From the NCBI GenBank assembly GCA_050943475.1, contig JBMNPF010000011.1, forward strand, positions 1-64,000: a DNA stretch of 64,000 nucleotides. Direction: 5' to 3'. This stretch comes from Metaruminococcus_A sp050943475 (GTDB taxonomy: Bacteria; Bacillota; Clostridia; Oscillospirales; Ruminococcaceae). The notes under the pieces are model-generated. The model was not told the DNA's origin and ran no database searches. It was given only the letters and a program-made list of their open reading frames with translations. Positions 17,644-25,927 of the stretch are shown here, in pieces (the first letter of the stretch is position 1; each line of letters opens with the position of its first letter). The translations under genes and the position numbers were made by a program.

Positions 17644-18933
17644 TTATATGAGTTCACCGATGCAACTGCTCTCGGTGGCGTCTACAATTTGAACCTGCCG
17701 GATGCTCCCGGAAAGGGATTCGGCGGAATGAACAAAGACCGGGGAATAATCCGGGGCGTAACCCTCGTTGGCGTGAAAGCCTGTCTGGGTTTCAAACAGC
17801 ACGGGAACCGTTTTGCCCACCTGCCGTTTTAAAAACTCCGCAGCGGTTTGGCGGGTAACGGCAATCATGTGCCGGCTCCGTGCTTCCTTTATGGCGTTTG
17901 GCACCTGCCCGTCCATTTTGGCGGCCCGTGTCCCTTCCCGGACCGAGTAAGCGAATACATGAGCTTTTGCAAAGCCAATTTCCCGGGCAAAAGCGACAGA
18001 AGCCTCAAATTCCGCTTCGGTCTCCCCGGGAAAGCCGACCATGATGTCGGTGGTAATGGCACAGTCTGAAAAACACTCCCGCAGCTTGTTTACAATGCGC
18101 CGGTATTCTGCGGTGTCATAATGGCGGTTCATCCGCCGCAGGGTTTCGTCGCACCCGCTCTGAAGAGAGAGGTGGAACTGCGGGCAGAGCTTGGGCTGTT
18201 TGGCCATCCGGGCAATGTCGCTGTCTGACAGCAATTCCGGCTCCAGAGAACCCAGCCGTACCCGCGCAATGCCGTCCACAGCACAGACCGCCTCAATGGC
18301 GTCAATGAGCCGCAGACCGAGGTCTTTTCCATAAGAGGAAAGGTTGATTCCCACCAGCACCACTTCCAGGTAGCCGTTCGCCGCCAGCGCGGAAACTTCG
18401 CCGACCAGGTCCGCCAGCGGCTTGGAGCGGATGAACCCCCGTGCCTTGGGAATAATACAGTAAGCGCAGTAACGCTCACAGCCGTCTTCTATTTTGACAA
18501 AGGCGCGCGTCCGCCCGGAAAATTGGGTGACGCTCATTTCTTCAAACGCTTCACCCTTTTCATGCGGCACAATGCGCACCACCCGTTTGCCGGTTGCAAG
18601 CGCTTCCTTGACGGCGCCAACCAGCTCATACCGGCTCCGCGAACCGGTAATGACATCTGCCTCCGGCAACAGCTCTGCCGCGTCCGGAAACGCCTGCGGA
18701 AAACAACCGGTCAGCACTACCAGCGCACCGGGATGCTCCCGCTTGAAACGATGCAGCGTTTTGCGGGTTTTGGAGTCCCCCGTAGACGTGACAGTACAGG
18801 AGTTAACCACGTACACGTCCGCCTCGTCCTGGTGGGAGACAACATCAAACCCTTCTTTATGAAACAGACCCGAAAGCAGTTCGGTTTCGTACTGGTTGAC
18901 CTTGCACCCCAACGTATAAAAGGCAATTCGCAT
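17644..18933 (-). CDS. mtaB: tRNA t6A37 methylthiotransferase MtaB
   Basis: 429 residues. It adds a methylthio group to t6A37 of tRNAs, a radical SAM reaction with two [4Fe-4S] clusters. The N-terminal MTTase domain begins YTLGCKVNQYETE with further cysteines VNSCTVT and TGCFPQ. The radical SAM motif CERYCAYC is at ~152-159, followed by IPKARG. A C-terminal TRAM-like region ends the protein. The start motif TLGCKVNQ and length distinguish MtaB from MiaB and RimO. It is the upstream gene of a probable mtaB-purL transcript. Confidence 0.93.
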   Translation of the reverse strand: MRIAFYTLGCKVNQYETELLSGLFHKEGFDVVSHQDEADVYVVNSCTVTSTGDSKTRKTLHRFKREHPGALVVLTGCFPQAFPDAAELLPEADVITGSRSRYELVGAVKEALATGKRVVRIVPHEKGEAFEEMSVTQFSGRTRAFVKIEDGCERYCAYCIIPKARGFIRSKPLADLVGEVSALAANGYLEVVLVGINLSSYGKDLGLRLIDAIEAVCAVDGIARVRLGSLEPELLSDSDIARMAKQPKLCPQFHLSLQSGCDETLRRMNRHYDTAEYRRIVNKLRECFSDCAITTDIMVGFPGETEAEFEASVAFAREIGFAKAHVFAYSVREGTRAAKMDGQVPNAIKEARSRHMIAVTRQTAAEFLKRQVGKTVPVLFETQTGFHANEGYAPDYSPVFVHSAESLSGSIRQVQIVDATESSCIGELI

Positions 18934-19030
18934 TCCGGTAAAACTCCTGTATTTTGAATAACTTTTTAAAAAATTTAAACAAACCTATGTCATCATTATA
19001 ATTTATTTTGCCGATATTTACAATTAGCAG

Positions 19031-19059
19031 TTGACTAAAAAGATTTATGCTGTTATAGT
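19031..19059 (+). promoter_or_regulatory. Promoter of the HPr-like gene
   Basis: TTGACT, 17-bp spacer, TATAGT, about 50 nt before the ATG at 19110. Confidence 0.75.
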
Positions 19060-19109
19060 CTAAATATGGATAATATTCCTATATTATAATTCACAAGGAG
19101 GAACCCTTA

Positions 19110-19340
19110 ATGAAAAGTGTTACAGTAATGCTGGCAACCATCAATGACGTGAAGTCCTTCGTAAACATTGTTACAAAGTATGACTTTGATGTAGATTTGG
19201 TCTCCGGCCGCTATGCAATCGACGCAAAATCTATCATGGGTATCTTCAGCCTCGACCTTTCCAAGCCGATTAAATTGGAAGCTCATACGGACGATGCTGA
19301 CGCTTTCTTCGCTGAAATCAAACCATACGTTGTCGACTAG
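19110..19340 (+). CDS. HPr-like / Crh-like protein lacking the active-site histidine
   Basis: 76 residues, AAGGAGG 8 nt upstream of the ATG. The fold and length match HPr. The block AKSIMGIFSLDL aligns with the regulatory Ser46 region (KSIMGV) of Bacillota HPr. The usual GIHARPA phosphorylation loop is replaced by INDVKSFV, so the PTS phosphotransfer His15 is absent. Crh of Bacillus has the same property and acts as a CcpA corepressor after Ser46 phosphorylation; a signalling rather than transport role is therefore likely (inference). Monocistronic with its own promoter and terminator. Confidence 0.82.
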   Translation: MKSVTVMLATINDVKSFVNIVTKYDFDVDLVSGRYAIDAKSIMGIFSLDLSKPIKLEAHTDDADAFFAEIKPYVVD

Positions 19341-19388
19341 TTCTTTCCTTGTTCCATTCCGGGTGAATGGAAGTTGTTCCACAAATGG

Positions 19389-19417
19389 AACGCCGGGTTT
19401 TGCCCGGCGTTTTTTTG
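19389..19417 (+). terminator. Intrinsic terminator of the HPr-like gene
   Basis: AACGCCGGG pairs with CCCGGCGTT around TTTTG, with a seven-T tail. Confidence 0.88.
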
Positions 19418-19530
19418 TTGTTCAAAAGGCAAGGGCAAAACTGCGGCGTCTGGAACGTCTATACAGTTGCTGCTAACCGAAAGGCGTAAATCGGCCAATT
19501 TTCACAGAGCTTTATAAAATATAAAGCTGG

Positions 19531-19947
19531 TTACAGCGTGAGAAACCTTGCGTATTCCACAAATACAGTTTTGGCCAGGATGAGAAAGGCTGCCAGAAAA
19601 AACACTGCTTTGCGGTATCCCTGCCGCCGGATAAACAGGCAGGAGAGGGCAATTCCTCCAATGAGTACGCCGCCAATGCTGCTAAGCTGCGAAACAAGGC
19701 CATCCACCGGGAAGCGGCCGTGAAACGCCGAGACCCCCGACGCGTATTGAAGCGAGAGAAAATAGTCATCCCGGTAAGCTGCCAGTAAACCGACTGCTAA
19801 TCCCAATAGAGTAAGAAAAAAGACCTTGCCGCCCCATTTGGTAATTTGTCTGTTCCAGATGGCAACAAACAGAACGTAGGCGAGCAGGCCCACGAAAAGA
19901 AGTGAGGTCAGCACAGACGGCAGATTTCCAAAAAACAGCTGGGACAT
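19531..19947 (-). CDS. Small integral membrane protein, unknown
   Basis: 138 residues with four hydrophobic segments: LTSLLFVGLLAYVLFVAIW, VFFLTLLGLAVGLLAAY, SSIGGVLIGGIALSCLF and AVFFLAAFLILAKTVFV. Start chosen at MSQLFFGN behind AGGAGG (6-nt spacing). I do not recognise the family. It is isolated between the HPr-like gene and a gene-free stretch. Confidence 0.65.
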   Translation of the reverse strand: MSQLFFGNLPSVLTSLLFVGLLAYVLFVAIWNRQITKWGGKVFFLTLLGLAVGLLAAYRDDYFLSLQYASGVSAFHGRFPVDGLVSQLSSIGGVLIGGIALSCLFIRRQGYRKAVFFLAAFLILAKTVFVEYARFLTL

Positions 19948-20439
19948 GCGGCGCCTCCTTTCTGCCATGAACAGCGAAACCTGCTTCCATGATAGCGGGC
20001 GCCGGCGGGGCTGTCAAGCAATTCTGGCTTTTGCCGGGAATTTCACCCTTGACCAATAAGGATTCGTACATTGATATATTAGCACATATTCGGGCTGACT
20101 AAAATAGAGAAATTGCAACAAATGGCATCCTGATGAATGTGACGGCTAACGGATCTCTATGTTTGCCGGAAATGAAAATCCGGATGAGGGACGGTTCCGC
20201 CGGTGAGAAAAATATCTGCCCAATGGTGGAAAACAGCAATGAACAAGGCGCTGTCGCTCAGGAAAGACAGGGATGGACTGAAAGTGTATGTAGCATCGTT
20301 TCAAGCGGCGTAATGACGCCGCATTCGGATGCGACAGCTTTTTATTTGGACGCAAAAGCGGGGGAGGTTTTAACGGTGAGCTGTATAATTGGGCTGGACC
20401 GTTATCCGGCTCCTCAAGGGTAACATAACAGCCGTCAGT
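19948..20439. other. Intergenic, no gene recognised
   Basis: About 490 nt. A plus-strand open frame at 20133-20423 has no Shine-Dalgarno sequence and no recognisable motif. I see no RNA signature. Confidence 0.4.
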
Positions 20440-21063
20440 CTAAGAATTTTTCATGATGACGCCTTCCACAACATCGGCGACATGTTCACAGGCATCTGCG
20501 CATTTTTCCAAATAAATGTAAATCTCCCGCAACGCAATGACCTCAAAAGGATCTGTTTTCTGTTTGTGAAGCTGGTACATATTGGAGATAAAAATTTGGT
20601 CGGCGTCTTCTTCCAGCGTATTAATGGTCACAATGTGGTCGTGGAGCTTTTTGGAGTGCTTAAAGTCGGCAAACTCCACCATCATGTCGCGGACTGCCTG
20701 GCAGCAGCGGCAGACAATTTTTCCCAAGTCCAACGCCTCTGCCGGAATGCTCTGAATGTGGTTGTAGTAAATTCGGATGAGCACATCTTCAATTTTGTCG
20801 GTCACTTCGTCAATGTTTTGGCTGAGCAGCATAATATCTTCCCGTTCAAGCGGCGTCATAAACGCTTTGGCTAGAGCATTGAGCACAAGGTGCTTTTTTT
20901 GGTCGCCCGCATGTTCCAACGCATGAATTTCCTCCAGCTTTTTTGGGATTTCCTGAACATCAAATTGCTCCATCGTTTGTTCCAGTAGCTGGGCCGCCTG
21001 GCAGGAATAATCTGCACAGTCAATAAACGCTTTAAAATAAAAGGCGTCCTGTTTTCGTGACAT
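20440..21063 (-). CDS. DUF47/PhoU-like phosphate-transport accessory protein
   Basis: 207 residues, all-helical and PhoU-like, of the DUF47 family that partners Pit phosphate carriers. Seen features: repeated acidic helical motifs EIHALEHAGDQKKH and NTLEEDADQIF, and C-terminal LREIYIYLEKCADACEHVADVVEG, the conserved family ending. The E/D-x-x-x-D helices bind metal ions in PhoU proteins. GGAGA precedes the ATG. The phosphate permease gene ends 112 nt upstream on the same strand. Confidence 0.9.
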   Translation of the reverse strand: MSRKQDAFYFKAFIDCADYSCQAAQLLEQTMEQFDVQEIPKKLEEIHALEHAGDQKKHLVLNALAKAFMTPLEREDIMLLSQNIDEVTDKIEDVLIRIYYNHIQSIPAEALDLGKIVCRCCQAVRDMMVEFADFKHSKKLHDHIVTINTLEEDADQIFISNMYQLHKQKTDPFEVIALREIYIYLEKCADACEHVADVVEGVIMKNS

Positions 21064-21175
21064 TGTTTTTCTCCTTCCGCCCGAATGATGTTCGGTTGTT
21101 TGGTTCGGTTTGCGAACTGCTTAAACAAACCCGCTTGAATGTATCGTATTGGGCCGTAAAACCGGCCGGAGCCTG

Positions 21176-22231
21176 CTATCCAAAAATGACCATAAACAGC
21201 TTGGCCATTACAAAGCTAATCAACCCGCAGCCGGGGAAGGTGAAAATCCAGGTCAGCACCATATCCTTTACCACACTGAAATTAATGGTGGAGAGGCGTT
21301 TGACCGCACCAACGCCCATAATAGCCGTCGTCTTGGTATGGGTTGTGGAAACCGGAATTCCCAACAGGCTGGAGTAGAGCAGACAAAACGCGGCGGCAAG
21401 GTCGGCGGAAAAACCTTGGTACTTCTCCAGTTTGACCATATCCATGCCAACGGATTTAATAATTTTTTCACCGCCGACGCTGGTGCCGGTGCCCATGACA
21501 ATGCTGCACAGCAACATCAGCCAAATGGGAATGGATATGCCGCTGACGCTTTCCTGCCCGTTGGAGAAAGCGATGCCCAGAAACAGCACCCCAATAAATT
21601 TTTGGCCGTCCTGGGCGCCGTGCATAAAGCTCATGGCCGCCGCTCCAAAAATTTGAGCGCCTTTAAAAAAACGGTTGGTTTTCCGGCGGTCCAGATTCCG
21701 GCAGGCCACCGTAACAATTTTACAGACGACCCACCCGGTGACAAATCCAAGAATCAGGCTGAGCGCCAGGCCGTACAGGACCTTAACCCATTCGTCCATG
21801 TTAATGCCTCCCACTCCGCTGTGGATGGCAATGGCCGCGCCGGAAAGCCCTGCGATCAGGCTGTGGCTTTCGCTGGTTGGGATGCCGAACAGCGAAGCGC
21901 CTACGCTGTACACGACAATGGAAAACAGCGCCGCACAAAGCGCAATCAACGCCGCTCGGGTATCCCCGCCAAAATCCACCATATTGCTGATGGTGGACGC
22001 AACAGAACTGTTGATCTGCGTCATGACAAAAACGCCCAAAAAATTAAACGCGGCGCTCATCCAAATGGCACTGCGCACCCCCATACAGCGGGTGGCAATG
22101 CAGGTGGCAATCGCGTTTGGTGCGTCGGTCCATCCATTGACAAAAATAACGCCTAACGTCAGCACAACTGTAACAAGCAAGACCGGATTTGAGAAAATGC
22201 TTTGAACAAAGGTAAAAAACGATAAATCCAT
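21176..22231 (-). CDS. pit: Low-affinity inorganic phosphate transporter, PiT family
   Basis: 351 residues with about ten transmembrane helices. The PiT signatures are present in both halves: GWTDAPNAIATCIATR near the N-terminus and GIPVSTTHTKTTAIMGVG near the C-terminus. It imports metal-phosphate with H+ or Na+. Start chosen at MDLSFFTF, behind a purine-rich GGAGAGAAAGGGA; the open frame runs 58 codons further upstream with no hydrophobic or family sequence. It pairs with the downstream DUF47 gene. Confidence 0.92.
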   Translation of the reverse strand: MDLSFFTFVQSIFSNPVLLVTVVLTLGVIFVNGWTDAPNAIATCIATRCMGVRSAIWMSAAFNFLGVFVMTQINSSVASTISNMVDFGGDTRAALIALCAALFSIVVYSVGASLFGIPTSESHSLIAGLSGAAIAIHSGVGGINMDEWVKVLYGLALSLILGFVTGWVVCKIVTVACRNLDRRKTNRFFKGAQIFGAAAMSFMHGAQDGQKFIGVLFLGIAFSNGQESVSGISIPIWLMLLCSIVMGTGTSVGGEKIIKSVGMDMVKLEKYQGFSADLAAAFCLLYSSLLGIPVSTTHTKTTAIMGVGAVKRLSTINFSVVKDMVLTWIFTFPGCGLISFVMAKLFMVIFG

Positions 22232-22649
22232 GAAAATGTTCCCTTTCTCTCCTTTTCGGCGGCGTTGAATGGAAAAAGAAAAAGCAGCGCTTCGCGTGGA
22301 AGCCCTGCCTATGATTTCCTGAAACAACGCGAACGGTTTCCCTTGTTCCAATCGATCACACTGGGAATAAATAGAAACACATAAGCGCTCTATGACAGAC
22401 TCCACCGCTTATTCCAGTTAAGATCAGTATAGTCGTTTTAAAAATGGCTGTCAATAGGAAAAGCGTTTGGCCTTTTCACGAATTTTACAAAAAAATGACA
22501 TGTGATAAACCAAAGCTGATTTTAAACTGTTGCCTGGAAAAGATGTTCTACCATCTCCAAATATTTTTGCTTTACGACGCTGAAAGCACTTTGGTCCATT
22601 GTTCTATGGCAGGAAAGGGAAGCGGCAATTTTGCGCCTTTTGCTTATGA
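22232..22649. other. Intergenic, no gene recognised
   Basis: Upstream region of the pit operon followed by AT-rich DNA. A plus-strand open frame at 22444-22680 lacks a ribosome-binding site and runs through the terminator stem. Confidence 0.4.
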
Positions 22650-22702
22650 TAAAAAAGAAAACCAGCCGCCATGCTGCTAAAACAACATGGCGGCTGGTTG
22701 GT
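22650..22702 (-). terminator. Intrinsic terminator after the QueD-like gene
   Basis: ACCAGCCGCCATG pairs with CATGGCGGCTGGT around a 12-nt loop. On the minus strand it is followed by TTTTCTTTTTT. Confidence 0.85.
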
Positions 22703-22727
22703 TCGCCGTTCTCAAAAAGTGAGGCGG

Positions 22728-23294
22728 TTATTTCTTTTTATAGCCGCACTTCGGACATACGCCGTTTTCATCCAATGCAATGCCACACAGCGGGCAGCGG
22801 TCAATCTTGTTGCTTGTCTGGAATTCTGCCGAGGCCGCATTAACGCCGCTGGTAAAGGTGAGCTTTGCAATGTTCAGCTTGTCTTTGAGCAGATCGTAGA
22901 CAATTTTGATCATACCTTCTACCGTCATGGTTTCCTTGGTGACCACCAGCCGGCAGTCCGGGTACGCGGTAGCAAGTTCGGTTTTAAAGGCTTCACCTTT
23001 CATCTGATTTTGCGGATGGCCGCCTTTGATTCCCTGCTTTTCGTACACATCCAAAATAGTGGGCAGAAGCGGGTCGTCCTCTCTCAGGATGAGTGCGTGG
23101 TCAAAGTTTTTCAGTACATCCCATGCGGTTTTCTGAATTTCGTTGCAGGGGAATACCATGTTTACCCCATCGTTGATGGAATCCTCAACCTCGATGGTCA
23201 AAACCCCCGTGTGTCCGTGTAAATATTGAGCCTCGCCTTTAAATCCATAGAATCTGTGTGCGTACTGCAGGTCCAGTGTGGTAATGCTTCTCAT
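22728..23294 (-). CDS. QueD/PTPS-fold protein with C-terminal zinc ribbon
   Basis: 188 residues, AAGGAGG before the ATG. The 6-pyruvoyl-tetrahydropterin synthase fold is recognised by AHRF, LHGHTG (zinc histidines) and the FDHALIL block. Unlike QueD, the catalytic Cys four residues before the HGH histidine is Ala (EAQYLHGH), and the KET catalytic Glu near the C-terminal end of the fold is not evident. A zinc ribbon follows: CPLCGIALDENGVCPKCG. It is therefore unlikely to be an ordinary queuosine enzyme. It lies 106 nt downstream of a Fur-family gene, which may regulate it. Substrate unknown. Confidence 0.78.
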   Translation of the reverse strand: MRSITTLDLQYAHRFYGFKGEAQYLHGHTGVLTIEVEDSINDGVNMVFPCNEIQKTAWDVLKNFDHALILREDDPLLPTILDVYEKQGIKGGHPQNQMKGEAFKTELATAYPDCRLVVTKETMTVEGMIKIVYDLLKDKLNIAKLTFTSGVNAASAEFQTSNKIDRCPLCGIALDENGVCPKCGYKKK

Positions 23295-23400
23295 TTGTTG
23301 TTCCTCCTTTAAAGATAAACTATATATGTTTACGGGTAGTCTGCCAAGCGCCCGTATGCGCGCGTATGTTTTGCGGCCTTTTCTTCCTAAGGGAAACGGT

Positions 23401-23784
23401 TTATTTTCTGCACTCCGGGCAGATACCTTCAAACATCAGGTTGTGGCCGCTGAAAGAAAAACCGTGAGTGTCTTTAATCCTGCTCTCCAGTCCCTCCATA
23501 TATTCCATATCGACGTCAAAAACCCGCCCGCATTTTAAACACCTTATGTGGTAATGGTTGCGGCATATATGGTCAAAACGATCAGCTCCGCCTGGCACCT
23601 CCAGCTTTCGGATCTCTCCGTTTTCGGCAAGCTGGTTTAAATTCCGGTAAACCGTTACCTTGCTGATATTTGGGTATTCCAGAACCACCATATTGTAAAC
23701 TTCTTCTGCTGTGGCGTGGCATTTGAGCTTGTTGACGGCCTCCAGCACCAATGCCCGTTGGATGGTATTACGTTTCATATTCAA
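23401..23784 (-). CDS. Fur-family metalloregulator (Fur/Zur/PerR type)
   Basis: 127 residues. The N-terminal winged helix (ATAEEVYNMV ... ISKVTVYRNLNQLAENGEI) is followed by a dimerisation domain with HICRNHYHIRCLKCGRVFDVD and a second CxxC (CPECRK), the structural zinc site. The subtype cannot be fixed from sequence. Start is TTG at 23784 (AGGAG, 6-nt spacing) or ATG at 23778. An inverted repeat in its upstream region suggests autoregulation. The neighbouring QueD-like zinc-ribbon gene is a possible target. Confidence 0.9.
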   Translation of the reverse strand: MNMKRNTIQRALVLEAVNKLKCHATAEEVYNMVVLEYPNISKVTVYRNLNQLAENGEIRKLEVPGGADRFDHICRNHYHIRCLKCGRVFDVDMEYMEGLESRIKDTHGFSFSGHNLMFEGICPECRK

Positions 23785-23798
23785 AAATAACTCCTAAA

Positions 23799-23813
23799 TA
23801 GAATTAATTTCTA
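23799..23813. promoter_or_regulatory. Candidate Fur-family operator
   Basis: TAGAA-TTAAT-TTCTA, an AT-rich inverted repeat just upstream of the Fur-family start codon. Position and composition fit a Fur/PerR-type box; no experimental or comparative support is available here. Confidence 0.35.
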
Positions 23814-23896
23814 ATTAAAATAATAAAACAAATAAAATAGAATGTCAATACTGTTTTGTAAAATAATTAAAAAATACCGTAAACGGCCGGAACTGT

Positions 23897-24916
23897 TTAC
23901 GGTAAATATCCCATTTGGGTTAAAATGCTTTCAATTTCGTTGGAAGATTTAGGTGAGTGCGCGTAAATAACCGTGTTGTTTTGGTACAAAACCAGCGAAG
24001 AAATTCCATGCTGCGCAATGGTAAACATTTTGCCTCCACCCGTTAAATAGGTTTCGCACTCGGCGCGTTGCTGAAATTCCAAATCTGGTGAAAGCTGGTA
24101 GGAAATACTGTTGTAAACACCATCGGTCGTTTCGCCATCGGTATACTCGTAAAATTCAATTTTTGTGTTGCCTTTGGTGCCGGCAGCCACATTGGCAAGC
24201 TTGCTTTCATCGTAAAACCAGTAACTTGTAGGTATATTGGCGGTTTCAAATCCATTATCGCGCAGGATGGTGTTTACATCATTAAAGCGAATGGTTTGAA
24301 ACTGCGCGGATTGCCCACTTCCGTTGGCCGGCGGAGCGCCGGAAAATACACTTGCAATTCCCAAATGGAATCCGGCTAAAACTACCAGGAAAAAGACGCC
24401 GACAACGCTGTAAACTACAAAATCCTTTGTTCGGGTTTTCTGGCCGTTTTCGGCTTCTTTTTTTCGTTTTGCTGCAAGCATTGCTGCCGTTTGTTCATTG
24501 AGCGGGTGATTTCTCCTGTAAATCCTGCCTGCAGCGGCAAGCCCAACGTTTACAAGAATCAGCATCAAATTGCCTATCAGAAGGTGCGTTGCCTTATCTG
24601 CGTGCTGTGAGATTGCGCCGTATTCGGCAAGAATAAGCCCTGCAAGCCCAGGCAGCGTGCTGATTCCGTATAACCGCAGCAGCTTTCTCGATTTTTCCGG
24701 ATTGGAGCTTTTTTTCTCAAACAAGCCAAAGACGAAACGCTGTCTCCGCTTTAATCTGGTTCTTCCGCTTGCAAAGGGTGCGTGCGGAAGGCTTATAAAT
24801 TCTTTGAAGGTCATTCCGGCTAAATTCAGCACTTCTTTGAAAATCCAAAAAGAGCAGTACAAATTAACCGGCAGCAATAGAATTGAAAAAAGAATACCAA
24901 ATGTCAATTCGTTCAT
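23897..24916 (-). CDS. Multi-pass membrane protein with extracytoplasmic C-terminal domain, unknown
   Basis: 339 residues. Hydrophobic segments lie at the N-terminus (FGILFSILLLPVNLYCSFWIF), at ~90-135 (STLPGLAGLILAEYG; LLIGNLMLILVNVGLAAAG) and at ~175-195 (VVYSVVGVFFLVVLAGFHLGI). A ~140-residue C-terminal soluble domain follows. A hairpin TACCGTAAACGG/TGTTTACGGTA overlaps the stop codon and may terminate the transcript. I recognise no family. Confidence 0.7.
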   Translation of the reverse strand: MNELTFGILFSILLLPVNLYCSFWIFKEVLNLAGMTFKEFISLPHAPFASGRTRLKRRQRFVFGLFEKKSSNPEKSRKLLRLYGISTLPGLAGLILAEYGAISQHADKATHLLIGNLMLILVNVGLAAAGRIYRRNHPLNEQTAAMLAAKRKKEAENGQKTRTKDFVVYSVVGVFFLVVLAGFHLGIASVFSGAPPANGSGQSAQFQTIRFNDVNTILRDNGFETANIPTSYWFYDESKLANVAAGTKGNTKIEFYEYTDGETTDGVYNSISYQLSPDLEFQQRAECETYLTGGGKMFTIAQHGISSLVLYQNNTVIYAHSPKSSNEIESILTQMGYLP

Positions 24917-25478
24917 AAAATAATTTGCCTTTCTGAAAGCGTCGTTTTGCTCATTCGCTGCGCTTTCTCGCCGTGTTCCTTGAGCCGTCTGCTTTCAGGG
25001 AATCACTTGGTACGGCTGAGAATCTCCTGTATTATACCATAAACGGCGCGCAAGTGCCTACAACAACAGTGTCCGCTCGGCCACCCGGAGCTCTGCTTTG
25101 ACATGTGGCGTGAGGTTATTACACCACGGTTTTTAGTCTGCGCTGTGTTTAGCGGAATGAGAGCAGCCCAAAATATTTATTATTCATTATACGTCCTAAA
25201 AGATGTTTTTCAATTTTCGTGATTTGGCTTCGGACTGCGGTGCATAGGGAACCCTGGCTATGACCCAAAGGACGGCTTTAGAAAATTTCCTTGAAGAAGC
25301 TGTCCTTCTGAATGGAATTTTTTTGACGTCGGGTGCCGTTAAGACTAAAATGAATAGGACCTAATTATAAAAAGCTTTGTTCCGGAAGGATTTTCCCTGG
25401 TTTTCAATGCTGTCGGTTCTCTGATTTGGACAACGAAAAAACAATGTCGAATTCCATAAAATTTCTTGCCAATAAGGG
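24917..25478. other. Intergenic, no gene recognised
   Basis: About 560 nt between the membrane-protein gene and the tRNA promoter. Both strands are broken by stops and I see no motif or RNA signature. Confidence 0.45.
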
Positions 25479-25507
25479 TTGACAACAAACAATATTCTAT
25501 GTATAAT
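25479..25507 (+). promoter_or_regulatory. Promoter of the tRNA-Asp/tRNA-Thr operon
   Basis: Perfect consensus TTGACA and TATAAT with a 17-bp spacer, 56 nt before tRNA-Asp. Confidence 0.9.
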
Positions 25508-25563
25508 AATTAAGTCGCGAAAACAGAAAAACGGTTTCGTACCCGAGCACTGTTATTCCGAAT

Positions 25564-25640
25564 GGCCCAGTAGTTCAGTTGGTTAGAACGCTAGCCTGTC
25601 ACGCTAGAGGTCGACGGTTCGAGCCCGTTCTGGGTCGCCA
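25564..25640 (+). tRNA. tRNA-Asp (GTC)
   Basis: 77 nt with CCA. Acceptor GGCCCAG pairs with CTGGGTC (one G-U), discriminator G. Anticodon loop CTGTCAC gives GTC. T-loop GGTTCGAGCCC. Confidence 0.97.
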
Positions 25641-25644
25641 TTTT

Positions 25645-25720
25645 GCTGTTATAGCTCAGTAGGCAGAGCACTTCCTTGGTAAGGAAGAGGTCACCAGTTC
25701 GAATCTGGTTAACAGCTCCA
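25645..25720 (+). tRNA. tRNA-Thr (GGT)
   Basis: 76 nt with CCA. Acceptor GCTGTTA pairs with TAACAGC, discriminator T. Anticodon stem CTTCC/GGAAG around TTGGTAA gives anticodon GGT. Confidence 0.97.
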
Positions 25721-25729
25721 TTTTCAATT

Positions 25730-25768
25730 AAAATCCGCATGAACATTTTGTTCGTGCGGATTTTTGTT
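25730..25768 (+). terminator. Terminator of the Asp-Thr tRNA operon
   Basis: AAATCCGCATGAACA pairs with TGTTCGTGCGGATTT (one G-U), followed by TTTGTTTT. Confidence 0.88.
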
Positions 25769-25927
25769 TTGGTTGCCTGAAACGTGCGTGCTGCAGCTTT
25801 TCAGGCAACCTTTTTTACGAATATGCAACATTTTTTGCCCTGCCTTTTGGAAACTGGGGCGAGAAGCCACCTATCTTGTTTATTTGTTCGGTTTCGGTGA
25901 ATCCTATAAACAAGGAGTGTGATGCAG

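Noticed and set aside
20133..20423. 96-codon plus-strand frame
   Set aside because: No ribosome-binding site or recognisable domain; treated as intergenic.
21149..22156. 335-codon plus-strand frame opposite the phosphate transporter gene
   Set aside because: The minus-strand protein has unmistakable PiT signatures; the plus frame is Asn/His-rich noise.
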